From the NCBI RefSeq assembly GCF_000725885.1, contig NZ_JODR01000002.1:289394-353393 (forward strand): DNA of 64,000 nucleotides, given 5' to 3'. This DNA comes from Streptomyces albus subsp. albus (GTDB taxonomy: Bacteria; Actinomycetota; Actinomycetes; Streptomycetales; Streptomycetaceae). A model generated the notes under the pieces. That model was not told where the DNA came from and searched no databases. It worked only from the letters and a program-made list of their open reading frames with translations. The position numbers and the translations under genes were made by a program. Shown piece after piece: positions 40,460-48,504 of this stretch. Each line of letters starts with the position of its first letter. The stretch's first letter is position 1.

Positions 40460-42306
40460 CCGGTACGCACACGAGCTGGGTCTCGAACGCGGGGGTCCGG
40501 CTGACCGATCTGGTTCCGGCGGCGTTGCGCCGGGACTGGGTGCGCCGTGGGCACTGCCCCGACCGGGACGTCTACAGCCTGTTCCGGGAGCGGGTGCGGG
40601 AGCATCCGCGCCGGACGGCGGTGGTGGACGCGTCGGGAGGCGTGGACTACGCGGAGCTGGACAGCGTGGTGCGGCACTTCGCCGCACGGTTCGCCGAGTA
40701 CGGGCTGGGCGAGGGCGATGTGGTCGCGGTGCGGCTTCCCAACAGCCGCCGGGCGGTGGCGGTGGAGCTGGCCGTCGCGGCGGTCGGCGCGGTCGCCCTG
40801 CCGTATCCGCCGGGTCCGGGCGGCCGGGGCCCCGCGGGGCTGCTGCACAGGGCGCGGGCGCGGGCCCTGGTGGTGGCGCGGGAGCAGGACGCGGTGGGAC
40901 GGGACCGACTGCCGTGGTTGGAGACGGTGTTCACCTGCGGAAAGGGGTCCCGTACCGCCGCGTCGCTGGGGACGCCGGCCGCCCGGCCGTTCCGGCCCCG
41001 GCCGCTGGACGCGGAAGCGCCGGTCCGCATCATGGTGTCCTCCGGTTCGGAGGCCGAGCCGAAGATGGTCGCCTACTCGCACAACGCGATGGCGGGTGGC
41101 CGGGCCGGCTACGTACGGGCCCTGCACGGCGGCGCGGGGCCGATGCGGAATCTGGTGCTGGTGCCGCTGGCCTCGTCGTTCGGTTCGCTGGGCTCGTACG
41201 TGACGGTGGCGGCGCTGGGCGGCACACTGCTGCTCCAGGAGGCGTTCGACGCGGCGGGGGCGCTCCGCATGATGGTGGCGCGCCGGCCCACGCATCTGTT
41301 CGGGGTGCCGACGATGCTGCGGCGTGTGGCGGAGCAGCCGCCGCTGCCGGGTGAGGACCACACGGGGCTGTGCGCCGTGGTCTCCAGCGGTGCGGCGCTG
41401 CCGGAGACGACGGCGGAGGCGTGCCGGGCCCGTTTCGGGCGTCCGGTCGTGACCGTGTACGGCTCCTCGGACGGGGTGAACTGCCATACGGCACGCGGTG
41501 GCGGCGACGGTACGTGCGCGGGGCTCCCCGATCCGGCGGTGGCCGCCATCCGGATCGCCGACCCGGACGATCCGGACAGGCCGCTGCAGCCCGGCCGGGC
41601 AGGGGAGATCCTGGCACGCGGCCCGATGACCCCGCTGTGCTACGTGGCCGCTCCCGAGCTGGACGCCCGTTACCGCACCCGGGACGGCTGGGTGCGCACC
41701 GGGGATCTGGGGCGGCTCGACGGTGACGGGCGGCTGCATGTGCTCGGCCGGCTCAAGCAGATCGTGGTGCGGGGCGGTTACAACATCTCCCCGGCGGAGG
41801 TGGAGCGCGAGGCGGGTACGCATCCGGCGGTGGCCGAGGTGGCCTGTGTCGGGGTGCCCGATCCGGAGCTGGGGGAACGGCTGTGCGCCTGCGTCCGCCA
41901 GGTCGCGGGCACGCCTCCCCTCACCCTGCGCGACCTCACCTCCTATCTGGAGACGGTGCGCGATCTGGAGCGGCGCAAGCTGCCCGAACGGCTGCTGCAC
42001 GTGGAGCAGATGCCGCTGGGGGCGACGGGGAAGGTGTGCCGGGCGACGTTATCGCGGTGGGCGGCCGGGCAGGCGGTGCCGGGGGGCGGGCAGGCGATCC
42101 CGGCGGCCGGACAGGCAGTACACGCGGCCGAACAGGCGGTACCGACGGCCGAACAGGCGGTGCCGGCGGCCGAGCAGGCGATCCCGACGGCCGGGCAGGC
42201 GATCCCGACGGCCGGGCAGGCAGTACAGGCGGCCGAACAGGCGGTACAAGCGGCCGGGCAGGCGATCCGGGGGGCCGGGGGCCCGCCCGTGCGTGTCCGG
42301 ATGTGA
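40456..42306 (+). CDS. AMP-dependent acyl-CoA/acid ligase 2 with heptad-repeat tail
   Basis: 616 residues. ANL core (1-530): P-loop-like VSSGSEAEPKMVAYSH, TVYGSSDGVNCH, DGWVRTGDLGRLDGDGRL, GRLKQIVVRGGYNISPAEVE and the A10 lysine in GATGKVCRATL. Codon 532 is TTA (42049-42051), predicted to need bldA tRNA. The remaining 80 residues are ten copies of a seven-residue unit (GQAIPTA/EQAVPAA), with no match to a carrier domain. GTG 40456 overlaps the CoA-transferase stop. It likely activates a carboxylic acid for the cluster's product or for loading the polyketide synthase; the tail's role is unknown. Confidence 0.88.
   Translation: MTGTHTSWVSNAGVRLTDLVPAALRRDWVRRGHCPDRDVYSLFRERVREHPRRTAVVDASGGVDYAELDSVVRHFAARFAEYGLGEGDVVAVRLPNSRRAVAVELAVAAVGAVALPYPPGPGGRGPAGLLHRARARALVVAREQDAVGRDRLPWLETVFTCGKGSRTAASLGTPAARPFRPRPLDAEAPVRIMVSSGSEAEPKMVAYSHNAMAGGRAGYVRALHGGAGPMRNLVLVPLASSFGSLGSYVTVAALGGTLLLQEAFDAAGALRMMVARRPTHLFGVPTMLRRVAEQPPLPGEDHTGLCAVVSSGAALPETTAEACRARFGRPVVTVYGSSDGVNCHTARGGGDGTCAGLPDPAVAAIRIADPDDPDRPLQPGRAGEILARGPMTPLCYVAAPELDARYRTRDGWVRTGDLGRLDGDGRLHVLGRLKQIVVRGGYNISPAEVEREAGTHPAVAEVACVGVPDPELGERLCACVRQVAGTPPLTLRDLTSYLETVRDLERRKLPERLLHVEQMPLGATGKVCRATLSRWAAGQAVPGGGQAIPAAGQAVHAAEQAVPTAEQAVPAAEQAIPTAGQAIPTAGQAVQAAEQAVQAAGQAIRGAGGPPVRVRM
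42067..42276 (+). repeat. In-frame 21-bp tandem repeat, ten copies
   Basis: The unit GGGCAGGCGATCCCGACGGCC and variants encode (G/E)QA(V/I)xxA. All ten copies are exactly 21 bp and keep the reading frame of the ligase gene. Starts 15 codons-worth of sequence after the catalytic A10 region. Confidence 0.88.
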
Positions 42307-42354
42307 CAGAAGCCCGTCATTGCGGCCGTCCGGGAGCGGGGCGACGATGAGGGC

Positions 42355-43338
42355 ATGTCCACGAACCGCCGCGTCGTCATCGCGGTCTTCCCCGACGTCG
42401 ATCTGCTCGATGTCACCGGCCCGGCCGAGGTGTTCGCGCTGGCCAACCGGGAGACCGGCGGCGCGGCGGGCTACCGGGTGCAGCTGGCGGGGCCGGAGGG
42501 CGGCCCCGTCCGCACCTCGGCGGGCGTACGGCTGCTGTGCGACCTGGCGTTCGCCGACGTGGACGGCGTACTGGACACCCTGCTGGTGCCCGGTGCGGTG
42601 GACCTCCACCCGGACGGGCCGGTCGCCCGGGTCGATCCGGAGGTGGTGGCCTGGGTGAAGGGCACCGCACCGCTGGCGCGGCGGATCGCGTCGGTGTGCG
42701 TGGGCGCCCATGTGCTGGCCGCCGCCGGTCTGCTGGACGGGAGGACGGCCACCACCCACTGGTCGACCGCCGCCCAGCTGGCGGCCGACCATCCGGCGGT
42801 GACGGTCGACCCGGACCCGATCTTCGTACGGTGCGGGCAGGTGTGGACCGGCGCCGGGATCAGCGCCTGCATGGACCTCGCGCTGGCGCTGGTGGCCGAG
42901 GACCTGGGAGAGGAGGTGGCGCTGGCCGTGGCCCGGCAACTGGTCATGTACCTCAAACGGCAGGGCGGCCAGAGCCAGTTCTCCGTTCCGCTCAGCCGGC
43001 CTCCCGCCACCCGGCGGGACATCGACGAGTTGCGCTCCTACATCGCCGAGCACGTGGACGCGGACCTGTCCACCGCGGCGCTCGCCGCCCGGATGTGTCT
43101 GAGCGAACGGCACTTCGCCCGCGTCTTCCGGCAGGAGACGGGCACCACCCCGGGCGCGTACGTGGAGGCCGCCCGGGTGGAGGCGGCCCGCCGTCTGCTG
43201 GAGGGCACCGACCAGCCGCTCGACCAAGTGGCCGGTGCCTGCGGATTCGGCTCGGTGGAGACCCTGCACCGGGCGCTGCGCAAACAGACGGGCACCACAC
43301 CGGCCGCCTACCGCCGCCGCTTCCGCACGGCGGGCTGA
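42355..43338 (+). CDS. GlxA-family transcriptional regulator (DJ-1/PfpI plus AraC HTH)
   Basis: 327 residues. The N-terminal 190 residues are a DJ-1/PfpI-like sensing domain with nucleophile-elbow ASVCVGAHVLAAAGLLDG. The C-terminal 100 residues contain two AraC helix-turn-helix motifs (STAALAARMCLSERHFARVF and LDQVAGACGFGSVETLHRAL). Such regulators often control nearby catabolic enzymes; the cysteine hydrolase gene that follows on the same strand is the obvious candidate. ATG 42355 is preceded by GAGGG. It starts 48 nt after the AMP-ligase gene but appears to be outside the biosynthetic operon by function. Confidence 0.92.
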   Translation: MSTNRRVVIAVFPDVDLLDVTGPAEVFALANRETGGAAGYRVQLAGPEGGPVRTSAGVRLLCDLAFADVDGVLDTLLVPGAVDLHPDGPVARVDPEVVAWVKGTAPLARRIASVCVGAHVLAAAGLLDGRTATTHWSTAAQLAADHPAVTVDPDPIFVRCGQVWTGAGISACMDLALALVAEDLGEEVALAVARQLVMYLKRQGGQSQFSVPLSRPPATRRDIDELRSYIAEHVDADLSTAALAARMCLSERHFARVFRQETGTTPGAYVEAARVEAARRLLEGTDQPLDQVAGACGFGSVETLHRALRKQTGTTPAAYRRRFRTAG

Positions 43339-43447
43339 TCCCTCCCTTTCCCCGCGGGGTGCCGGCTGGAGGGCGTCGTCCGGCCGCCGCGCCGCGCCGC
43401 CGTGCCGCGCCCGCCCCTGTTCCCTTTCCCGAGAGAAGGAGTTCTCC

Positions 43448-44065
43448 ATGACGACCGCTTCCACGAGCCTGCGCACGGTGACGGGTCTCGACGACGAGCT
43501 GCCGCGCCTGGCCGACAGCACCCTGGTGCTGATCGACTTCCAGAACACCTACCGTTCCGGGGTGATGGCCCTCGACGGTGCGGAGCCGGCGCTGGACGCC
43601 GCGGCCCGGCTGCTGGCAGCCGCCCGGGCGGCGGGCGTCTTTGTCGTCCACGTCGTCCACGACGGTGGTGAGGGCAGCCCGTACGACCTCGGTGCGGACA
43701 GCGGGGCCATCAGCCCGCAGGTCGCCCCGGTGGACGGTGAGCCCGTCGTGGTCAAGCGGTTCCCGGACGCCTTCCACGAGACGGAGCTGGCCGAGGTGTT
43801 GCGCGAGCGCGGTGCCGGGACGGACCTCGTACTCGCCGGTTTCATGACGCACATGTGTGTGACGTTCACCGCGCAGGGTGCCTTCAAGCGCGGCTACCGG
43901 CCGACCGTCGTCGCCGAGGCCACCGCCACCCGGCCGCTGGCGGCACCGGACGGCACCGTCGTCCCTGCGGACGTCCTCCAGACCTCCGCCCTGGCCGCCC
44001 TCGGGGACCTGTTCGGCGTCGTCGTGCCCACCGTGGAGGCGCTCGTTCAGTCGCCCGGCGCCTGA
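43448..44065 (+). CDS. Isochorismatase-family cysteine hydrolase
   Basis: 205 residues. Triad of the family: Asp in LVLIDFQNTY, Lys in VVVKRFPDAFHET, and Cys in FMTHMCVTFTAQGAF, with a cis-peptide region before it. The family covers nicotinamidases, N-carbamoyl hydrolases and isochorismatases; members with this HMCV pattern in actinomycetes are usually uncharacterised. ATG 43448 follows AAGGAG. Its 3' end overlaps the convergent TetR gene by 19 bp. Probably regulated by the GlxA-type protein encoded just upstream. Confidence 0.9.
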   Translation: MTTASTSLRTVTGLDDELPRLADSTLVLIDFQNTYRSGVMALDGAEPALDAAARLLAAARAAGVFVVHVVHDGGEGSPYDLGADSGAISPQVAPVDGEPVVVKRFPDAFHETELAEVLRERGAGTDLVLAGFMTHMCVTFTAQGAFKRGYRPTVVAEATATRPLAAPDGTVVPADVLQTSALAALGDLFGVVVPTVEALVQSPGA

Positions 44066-44694
44066 CCGGGCGGGTCGTGCGGGGCGGGGACGGGCGGCTG
44101 GAAGATGCGGTCGAGGTGGTAGCGGAGGACGCCGGTGGCCGACTCGGCGTCCCGCTGGCCGACCAGGATGCTGGTGCCCAGTCCGGCGGACATGGCCAGC
44201 AGGCCGACCGCCTCCGCCCCGGCGTCGGTGCCGGGGCGCAGCCGGCCCGCCTCCGCGGCCTGCCGCAGCAGGCGGGCCACGGTGGCCTCGGCCGTGTCCG
44301 GGTCCTTGATGAACGGCTGGGCGGCCAGGGCTTCGTCGGTCATCGCCAGGACGGCGTACGAGGTGTAGAGGTGGTGGAAGACGCGGCTTTCCGCGTCGAT
44401 GGGCAGGGCCGCCAGCAGCAGCGCCTCGATCATCTCGCGCGGTCCCGGATCGTCCCCCGCCGCGCGGACCCTGGCGGCCACCCGTGCGCCGAACTGCTCG
44501 GCCAGGTGCCGCAGTCCGAACAGGAGCAGCTTCTCCTTGGACTGGAAGTAGTACTGCACCAGCCGCAGCGACACGCCTGCTTCCGCCGCCACGTCGCGCA
44601 TCCCCACCGCGTGCAGTCCGAGCCGTCCCGCCGCCCGCACGAGGGCCTCGGCGATCTCGGTGCGCCGCTCGGCGTGGTCCACGCGCTTGGGCAT
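44047..44694 (-). CDS. TetR-family transcriptional regulator
   Basis: 215 residues. The N-terminal helix-turn-helix is GMRDVAAEAGVSLRLVQYYF followed by QSKEKLLLFGLRHLAEQFG. The C-terminal ligand domain is all-helical, with a BetI-like pattern. ATG 44694 (MPKRVDHAERR); ATCG-rich leader with a GAGGGAGAAG ribosome binding site. It diverges from an alpha/beta hydrolase gene and a 36-bp palindrome lies between the two, so it most likely represses both. The inducer is unknown. Confidence 0.92.
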   Translation of the reverse strand: MPKRVDHAERRTEIAEALVRAAGRLGLHAVGMRDVAAEAGVSLRLVQYYFQSKEKLLLFGLRHLAEQFGARVAARVRAAGDDPGPREMIEALLLAALPIDAESRVFHHLYTSYAVLAMTDEALAAQPFIKDPDTAEATVARLLRQAAEAGRLRPGTDAGAEAVGLLAMSAGLGTSILVGQRDAESATGVLRYHLDRIFQPPVPAPHDPPGQAPGD

Positions 44695-44748
44695 CGTCGT
44701 CTTCTCCCTCGTCGGCGGGGCGGGCGCGGGGCTCCCCCGCCCCGCGAT

Positions 44749-44784
44749 GATACAGCCGTACCACCAACGTGGTACGTTCGTATC
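44749..44784. promoter_or_regulatory. TetR operator, 36-bp nested palindrome
   Basis: Core inverted repeat CGTACCAC-CAAC-GTGGTACG (44757-44776, perfect 8-bp arms) flanked symmetrically by GATAC (44749-44753) and GTATC (44780-44784). It sits 32 bp before the hydrolase start and 55 bp before the tetR start, as expected of a shared operator. Confidence 0.8.
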
Positions 44785-44815
44785 ACGAAAAACGACTGCC
44801 CCCGGAGGTGGCCGC

Positions 44816-45757
44816 ATGTCCGTGCCCGAGTCCGCGACAGCCCGTCCCCAGTCCGATGTCGGCCACTTCGTCAGCGACGCCTGGCGCGACCGCTACTTCG
44901 CGGCCTGCGACGCCGTCTTCGCCCTTGGCGCACCCGCCAGCGGGGAGCAGGACGTGGAGACCTCCTACGGCACCACCCACGTCTACCGCTACGACCCCGC
45001 GGAGCCGGCCGCGCGCGAGCGCACCCCCGTCGTCCTCGTGCACGGCGCCGGGACCTGCTCCGCCATGTGGTACCCGAACACCCCCGCCCTCAGCGCCGAA
45101 CGGCCGGTCTACGCGCTCGACACCCCCGGCGACCCCGGCCGCAGCGTCCACCGGGCCCCCCTCCACCGGCCCGAGGACGCGGCGCAGTGGCTGGACGAAG
45201 CCCTCACCGGGCTCGGGCTCGACCGGGTGCACCTCGTCGGCACCTCCTACGGCGGCTGGCTCGCCCTGAACATGGCACACCGCAGGCCCGCACGCCTCGC
45301 CACGGTGACCCTGCTCGACCCGGGCGGACTGGAGAAGGTGGGGCTGCGCTTCTTCGCCTGGATCTTCGTGAGCCTCTTCGCCACCTTCGCCCCCAAGGCG
45401 CTGCGCCCCCGCCTCGCCGCCTGGCTGGAACAGCCGGTGCTCGCCGTACCGGAACTGCGCACCATGATCCGGACCGGTGTCCGTGCCTACCGGATACGCC
45501 GCCCGGCGCCGGGGCCTCTCACCGACGCCGAACTGGCCACCGTCCGCACGCCGCTGTACCTCGTCCTCGGCAAGCGCAGCCTGCTGGTGCACCCACGCCG
45601 GCAGGTCGAGCGCGTGCCCCGGCTGGTACCCGGGGCACGCGCCGAGATCATCTCGGGGACCGGTCACGGACCGCAGATCGACCACGCCGCTTTGATCAAC
45701 CGGTCGATGCTCGACTTCATGGCGTCCACGGAGCCGGCCGCGGACACCGTTGCCTAA
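44816..45757 (+). CDS. Alpha/beta-fold hydrolase
   Basis: 313 residues. The oxyanion region is VVLVHGAGTCSAMWYPN, the nucleophile Ser144 is in HLVGTSYGGWLALNMA, and the catalytic His is in SGTGHGPQIDHAA. No signal peptide, so a cytoplasmic esterase, lactonase or C-C hydrolase. ATG 44816 follows CGGAGG at 7 nt. It is divergent from the TetR gene and under its probable operator. The stop codons of this gene and the convergent chitinase gene share bases 45755-45756, with no room for a terminator between. Confidence 0.9.
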   Translation: MSVPESATARPQSDVGHFVSDAWRDRYFAACDAVFALGAPASGEQDVETSYGTTHVYRYDPAEPAARERTPVVLVHGAGTCSAMWYPNTPALSAERPVYALDTPGDPGRSVHRAPLHRPEDAAQWLDEALTGLGLDRVHLVGTSYGGWLALNMAHRRPARLATVTLLDPGGLEKVGLRFFAWIFVSLFATFAPKALRPRLAAWLEQPVLAVPELRTMIRTGVRAYRIRRPAPGPLTDAELATVRTPLYLVLGKRSLLVHPRRQVERVPRLVPGARAEIISGTGHGPQIDHAALINRSMLDFMASTEPAADTVA

Positions 45758-46857
45758 CGACCCTGGAGCGCCTTGACGTTGTCGCCGAACGTCCAGTTCC
45801 GCGACCCGTCCCAGTTCAGGGACCAGGTCATCAGGCCCTTGAGGCGGCCGGCGTAGTGGTTCCACGCCTGCGAGACCAGCGACGGCGACATGTAACCGCC
45901 GCCCGCGCCCGGCTGCGCGGGCAGACCCGGCACCTGCTTGTCGTAGGGCACCCGGATCGTGGTGCCCTGGATGACCAGACCCTTGTCGAGACAGTCGGTC
46001 TGGGCGGTGAAGCCCTGCACGGTGCCCGCCGAGTACGAGTCACCGCTGCACCCGTACATGCTGCCGTTGTAGTACTGCATGTTCAGCCACCACAGACGGC
46101 CGTTGTCGGCGTACTTCTTGATGATCGGCAGGTACGCGCCCCAGATGGAGCCGTACACCACGCTGCCGCCCGTCACGTACGCCGTCTCCGGCGCCATCGT
46201 CAGCCCGAACTGCGGCGGCATCTTCGCCAGCACGCCGTCGATGATGTGGATGAGGTTGGCCTGCGAGGTCGAGAGCTGGTTGATGTTGCCGCTGCCGGTC
46301 AGCCCCGTCTCGATGTCGATGTCGATGCCGTCGAAGTTGTACTTCTTGAGGATCGGCACGATGGTCTCGACGAACCGGTCGGCGACCGCGCGGGAGCTGA
46401 GGTCGATGCCGGCCGTCGCACCGCCGATCGACATCAGGAGCGTCTGCCCCTGCGCCTTCGCCGCGCACATCTCCGCCGGGGTGGCCACCTTGACGGTGGA
46501 GTCCATGCCGTCCTCCCACAGCACCGTGCCGTCCGAACGGATCACCGGGAACGCGGCGTTGAGGACGTTGTAGCCGTGGGCGCGGATACGGGAGTCGGTG
46601 ATGGGCGTCCAGCCGAAGGGCGGGTGCACGCCGTTGGAGGCGCCGTCCCAGTTCTCCCAGTAGCCCTGGAGCACCTTGCCGGACGGTTTGCCCTTCACGG
46701 CACACGTCTCCTCGGCCTGCCCGGACGGGGCCGCCGCACGCTGCCGGTCGGCGGCGTGGGGGCTCGCGGCGGCGAGGAGCTGGAGGACGCATGCCAGCAC
46801 CACGCCGATGCCGAGCAGGTACCAGGGACGTCGTCTTCGGACGGGCGTTGCGAGCAT
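45754..46857 (-). CDS. Secreted family 18 chitinase
   Basis: 367 residues. A signal-anchor-like N-terminus (about 13-36, WYLLGIGVVLACVLQLLAAA) precedes a single GH18 barrel. The catalytic motif DGIDIDIE is near residue 176-183, with LLMSIGGATAG on the preceding strand and MQYYNGSMYG and MTWSLNWDG on later strands. No chitin-binding domain is seen. It hydrolyses beta-1,4 bonds in chitin by substrate-assisted catalysis. ATG 46857 follows GGAGGGAA. Two DasR-like sites lie upstream, so GlcNAc-dependent control is expected. Confidence 0.93.
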   Translation of the reverse strand: MLATPVRRRRPWYLLGIGVVLACVLQLLAAASPHAADRQRAAAPSGQAEETCAVKGKPSGKVLQGYWENWDGASNGVHPPFGWTPITDSRIRAHGYNVLNAAFPVIRSDGTVLWEDGMDSTVKVATPAEMCAAKAQGQTLLMSIGGATAGIDLSSRAVADRFVETIVPILKKYNFDGIDIDIETGLTGSGNINQLSTSQANLIHIIDGVLAKMPPQFGLTMAPETAYVTGGSVVYGSIWGAYLPIIKKYADNGRLWWLNMQYYNGSMYGCSGDSYSAGTVQGFTAQTDCLDKGLVIQGTTIRVPYDKQVPGLPAQPGAGGGYMSPSLVSQAWNHYAGRLKGLMTWSLNWDGSRNWTFGDNVKALQGR

Positions 46858-46902
46858 GCGAGTTCCCTCCGCCGGTGTGTGGGGTCGCGGAGAGCGTGAT
46901 GC

Positions 46903-46933
46903 GGTCCAGACCATTCGTCAATAGGTCTGGACC
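46903..46933 (-). promoter_or_regulatory. Pair of DasR-like sites in the chitinase promoter
   Basis: GGTCCAGACC at 46903-46912 and GGTCTGGACC at 46924-46933, each palindrome-like and matching the core of the Streptomyces chitinase direct repeats and dre sites (TGGTCTAGACCA type). Centres are 21 bp apart, two helical turns. On the minus strand TTGACG at 46920-46915 lies between them and could be the -35 box. Confidence 0.75.
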
Positions 46934-46978
46934 AGATTGGCGTCCGTGGTACGGGCGCCGACGACTGCGCCGGCCGGG

Positions 46979-47503
46979 TCAGCGAGCGCCCAACTCCCCC
47001 TCCTTGACGGCCGCCACGAACGACACCCACCCGTCGGCCCCGAAGACCAGCACCGGCCCGTCCGGCACCTTGCTGTCCCGCACCGGCACGACGGGCGCGA
47101 AGTCGTCGGAGACCTCCAGACACTCGCCGCCGTCCTGGTTGCTGTGAGTACTTGTGCGCCAACTGGCGGCGCGGGCCGAGGCGTCGGAGACCTCCAAGCA
47201 CTCGCCCCCGTCCGGATTGCTGTGGCTGCTCTTGCGCCAGTCGGCAGCGCGGACGAAGGTGTCCGAAACCTCCAGGCAGGCGCCACCGTCAGGGTTGCTG
47301 TGGCTGCTCTTGTGCCAGTCAGCTGCGCGGATGAAGTCGTTGGAGACCTCGATGCACGCGCCACCGTCCTGGTTGCTGTAGCTGCTCTTGTGCCAGTTCG
47401 CGGTGCGCACGAAGTCGTTGGAGACCTCGATGCATGCGCCGCCGTCAGAGTTACTGTAGGAGCTCTTGCGCCAAGTGAGGGCGCTCAGATCGAGGACTCG
47501 CAA
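46979..47503 (-). CDS. DUF397 protein with five tandem half-domains
   Basis: 174 residues. A normal DUF397 protein is about 60-80 residues with one W(R/K)KSSxS...GGxCVEV unit. Here the first 26 residues of the domain are repeated at W11, W37, W63, W89 and W115 (78-bp DNA period). Only the last copy continues into the usual C-terminus (VPVRDSKVPDGPVLVF then WVSFVAAVKEGE). The start is TTG 47503, with GGAGG at 7 nt; it overlaps the stop of the upstream Xre gene. DUF397 proteins pair with such Xre regulators in Streptomyces (WhiJ/AbaA-like systems). The repeat copies are near-identical, so the expansion is recent. Confidence 0.87.
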   Translation of the reverse strand: MRVLDLSALTWRKSSYSNSDGGACIEVSNDFVRTANWHKSSYSNQDGGACIEVSNDFIRAADWHKSSHSNPDGGACLEVSDTFVRAADWRKSSHSNPDGGECLEVSDASARAASWRTSTHSNQDGGECLEVSDDFAPVVPVRDSKVPDGPVLVFGADGWVSFVAAVKEGELGAR

Positions 47504-48327
47504 GGTACTTCCTCCAACACGCGCACGATGAACTTTCGCGACTCGGCGGGGGAAAGGGCCAGGTCACGAACCGCATCGTAAGCACGTTGCAGTCGCTCAA
47601 TTGACCCGTCCTCCTCGATGAGTTCCCCCCGGTAGGCATTCTCTGCGTACGCAACGGTACGCCCGCCCGGCTGGCGCAGGAACCACACATCTGTGCTGTC
47701 CAAGCCATACGGGCCTGCACTGAAGGGCAGCACGTGCAGAGTCACTGCTCCCCGCTCCGCCGCCTCCCCCACGTACTCCAGCTGTGCGCGCCACTCCCCC
47801 GCGTCCTGCAGGGGTGTCCGTAGGACGGCCTCGGACAGGATGGTGCGGAACGGGGGCGCGTCGTCCCCCTCCAGCAGGGCGCGGCGGCCCATGCGGGCCT
47901 GGACCTGCTGTTCCAGTTCGTCGCCTTTCAGGCCGCCCGCGGCGAGGACTTCACGGGCGTACCCGGGGGTCTGCAACAGACCGGGCAGCACGCTGACGGC
48001 GAAGTGCCACAGGCTGGTGGCCTGGGCCTCCAGTGCCATGTAGCGCCGGTAGCGCTCGCGGAACTGGGTCTGGTCGTTGATGGCCAGCTCCCACAGGGCG
48101 AGGAGCAGGCCGGGGGTGCCGTAGTGGGTGTCGAGGGCCTGGACGACCTCGGGGCCGCCGAGTGTCTCGCCCTTCTCCATCTTGCCGAACAGGGACCAGT
48201 CCCAGCCCAGCCGTTCCCCCAGCTGGCGCAGGCTCTCCCCGCGCCGGGTCCGCAGGGACCGCAGCTCCTCGGCGAACCGCGCACGCGGCTCCCGACTGCG
48301 GCCGGTGACCGCTCGCCTCGTCGGCAT
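47485..48327 (-). CDS. Xre-family regulator with DUF5753 domain (WhiJ-like)
   Basis: 280 residues. The N-terminal helix-turn-helix (about 17-75) contains LRSLRTRRGESLRQLGERLGWD and GKMEKGETLGGPEVVQAL. The rest is DUF5753 (FAVSVLPGLLQTPGYAREVL near 110, then ILSEAVLRTPL, and VLPFSAGPYGLDS). These proteins control development or antibiotic genes with a DUF397 partner, here encoded immediately downstream with an overlap. ATG 48327 is preceded by GGAGGGCACC. A frameshifted small protein of a family usually found beside this pair is divergent. Confidence 0.92.
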   Translation of the reverse strand: MPTRRAVTGRSREPRARFAEELRSLRTRRGESLRQLGERLGWDWSLFGKMEKGETLGGPEVVQALDTHYGTPGLLLALWELAINDQTQFRERYRRYMALEAQATSLWHFAVSVLPGLLQTPGYAREVLAAGGLKGDELEQQVQARMGRRALLEGDDAPPFRTILSEAVLRTPLQDAGEWRAQLEYVGEAAERGAVTLHVLPFSAGPYGLDSTDVWFLRQPGGRTVAYAENAYRGELIEEDGSIERLQRAYDAVRDLALSPAESRKFIVRVLEEVPCESSI

Positions 48328-48504
48328 GGTGCCCTCCGTGGAAGGTGTGGAACGTGCGCGGAGCTGCGGCGAAGCACACCCGCTCGCGCGAGGTGCGCGG
48401 CGCGGCGGCGGCGCATTCTCGTAGTTGCCCGCTCACGCACGGTAGTCCACGTGGTGTGGCCGGGTCAGTGGAACGGCGAACAACTCACCAGGTGGAGACC
48501 CCTC

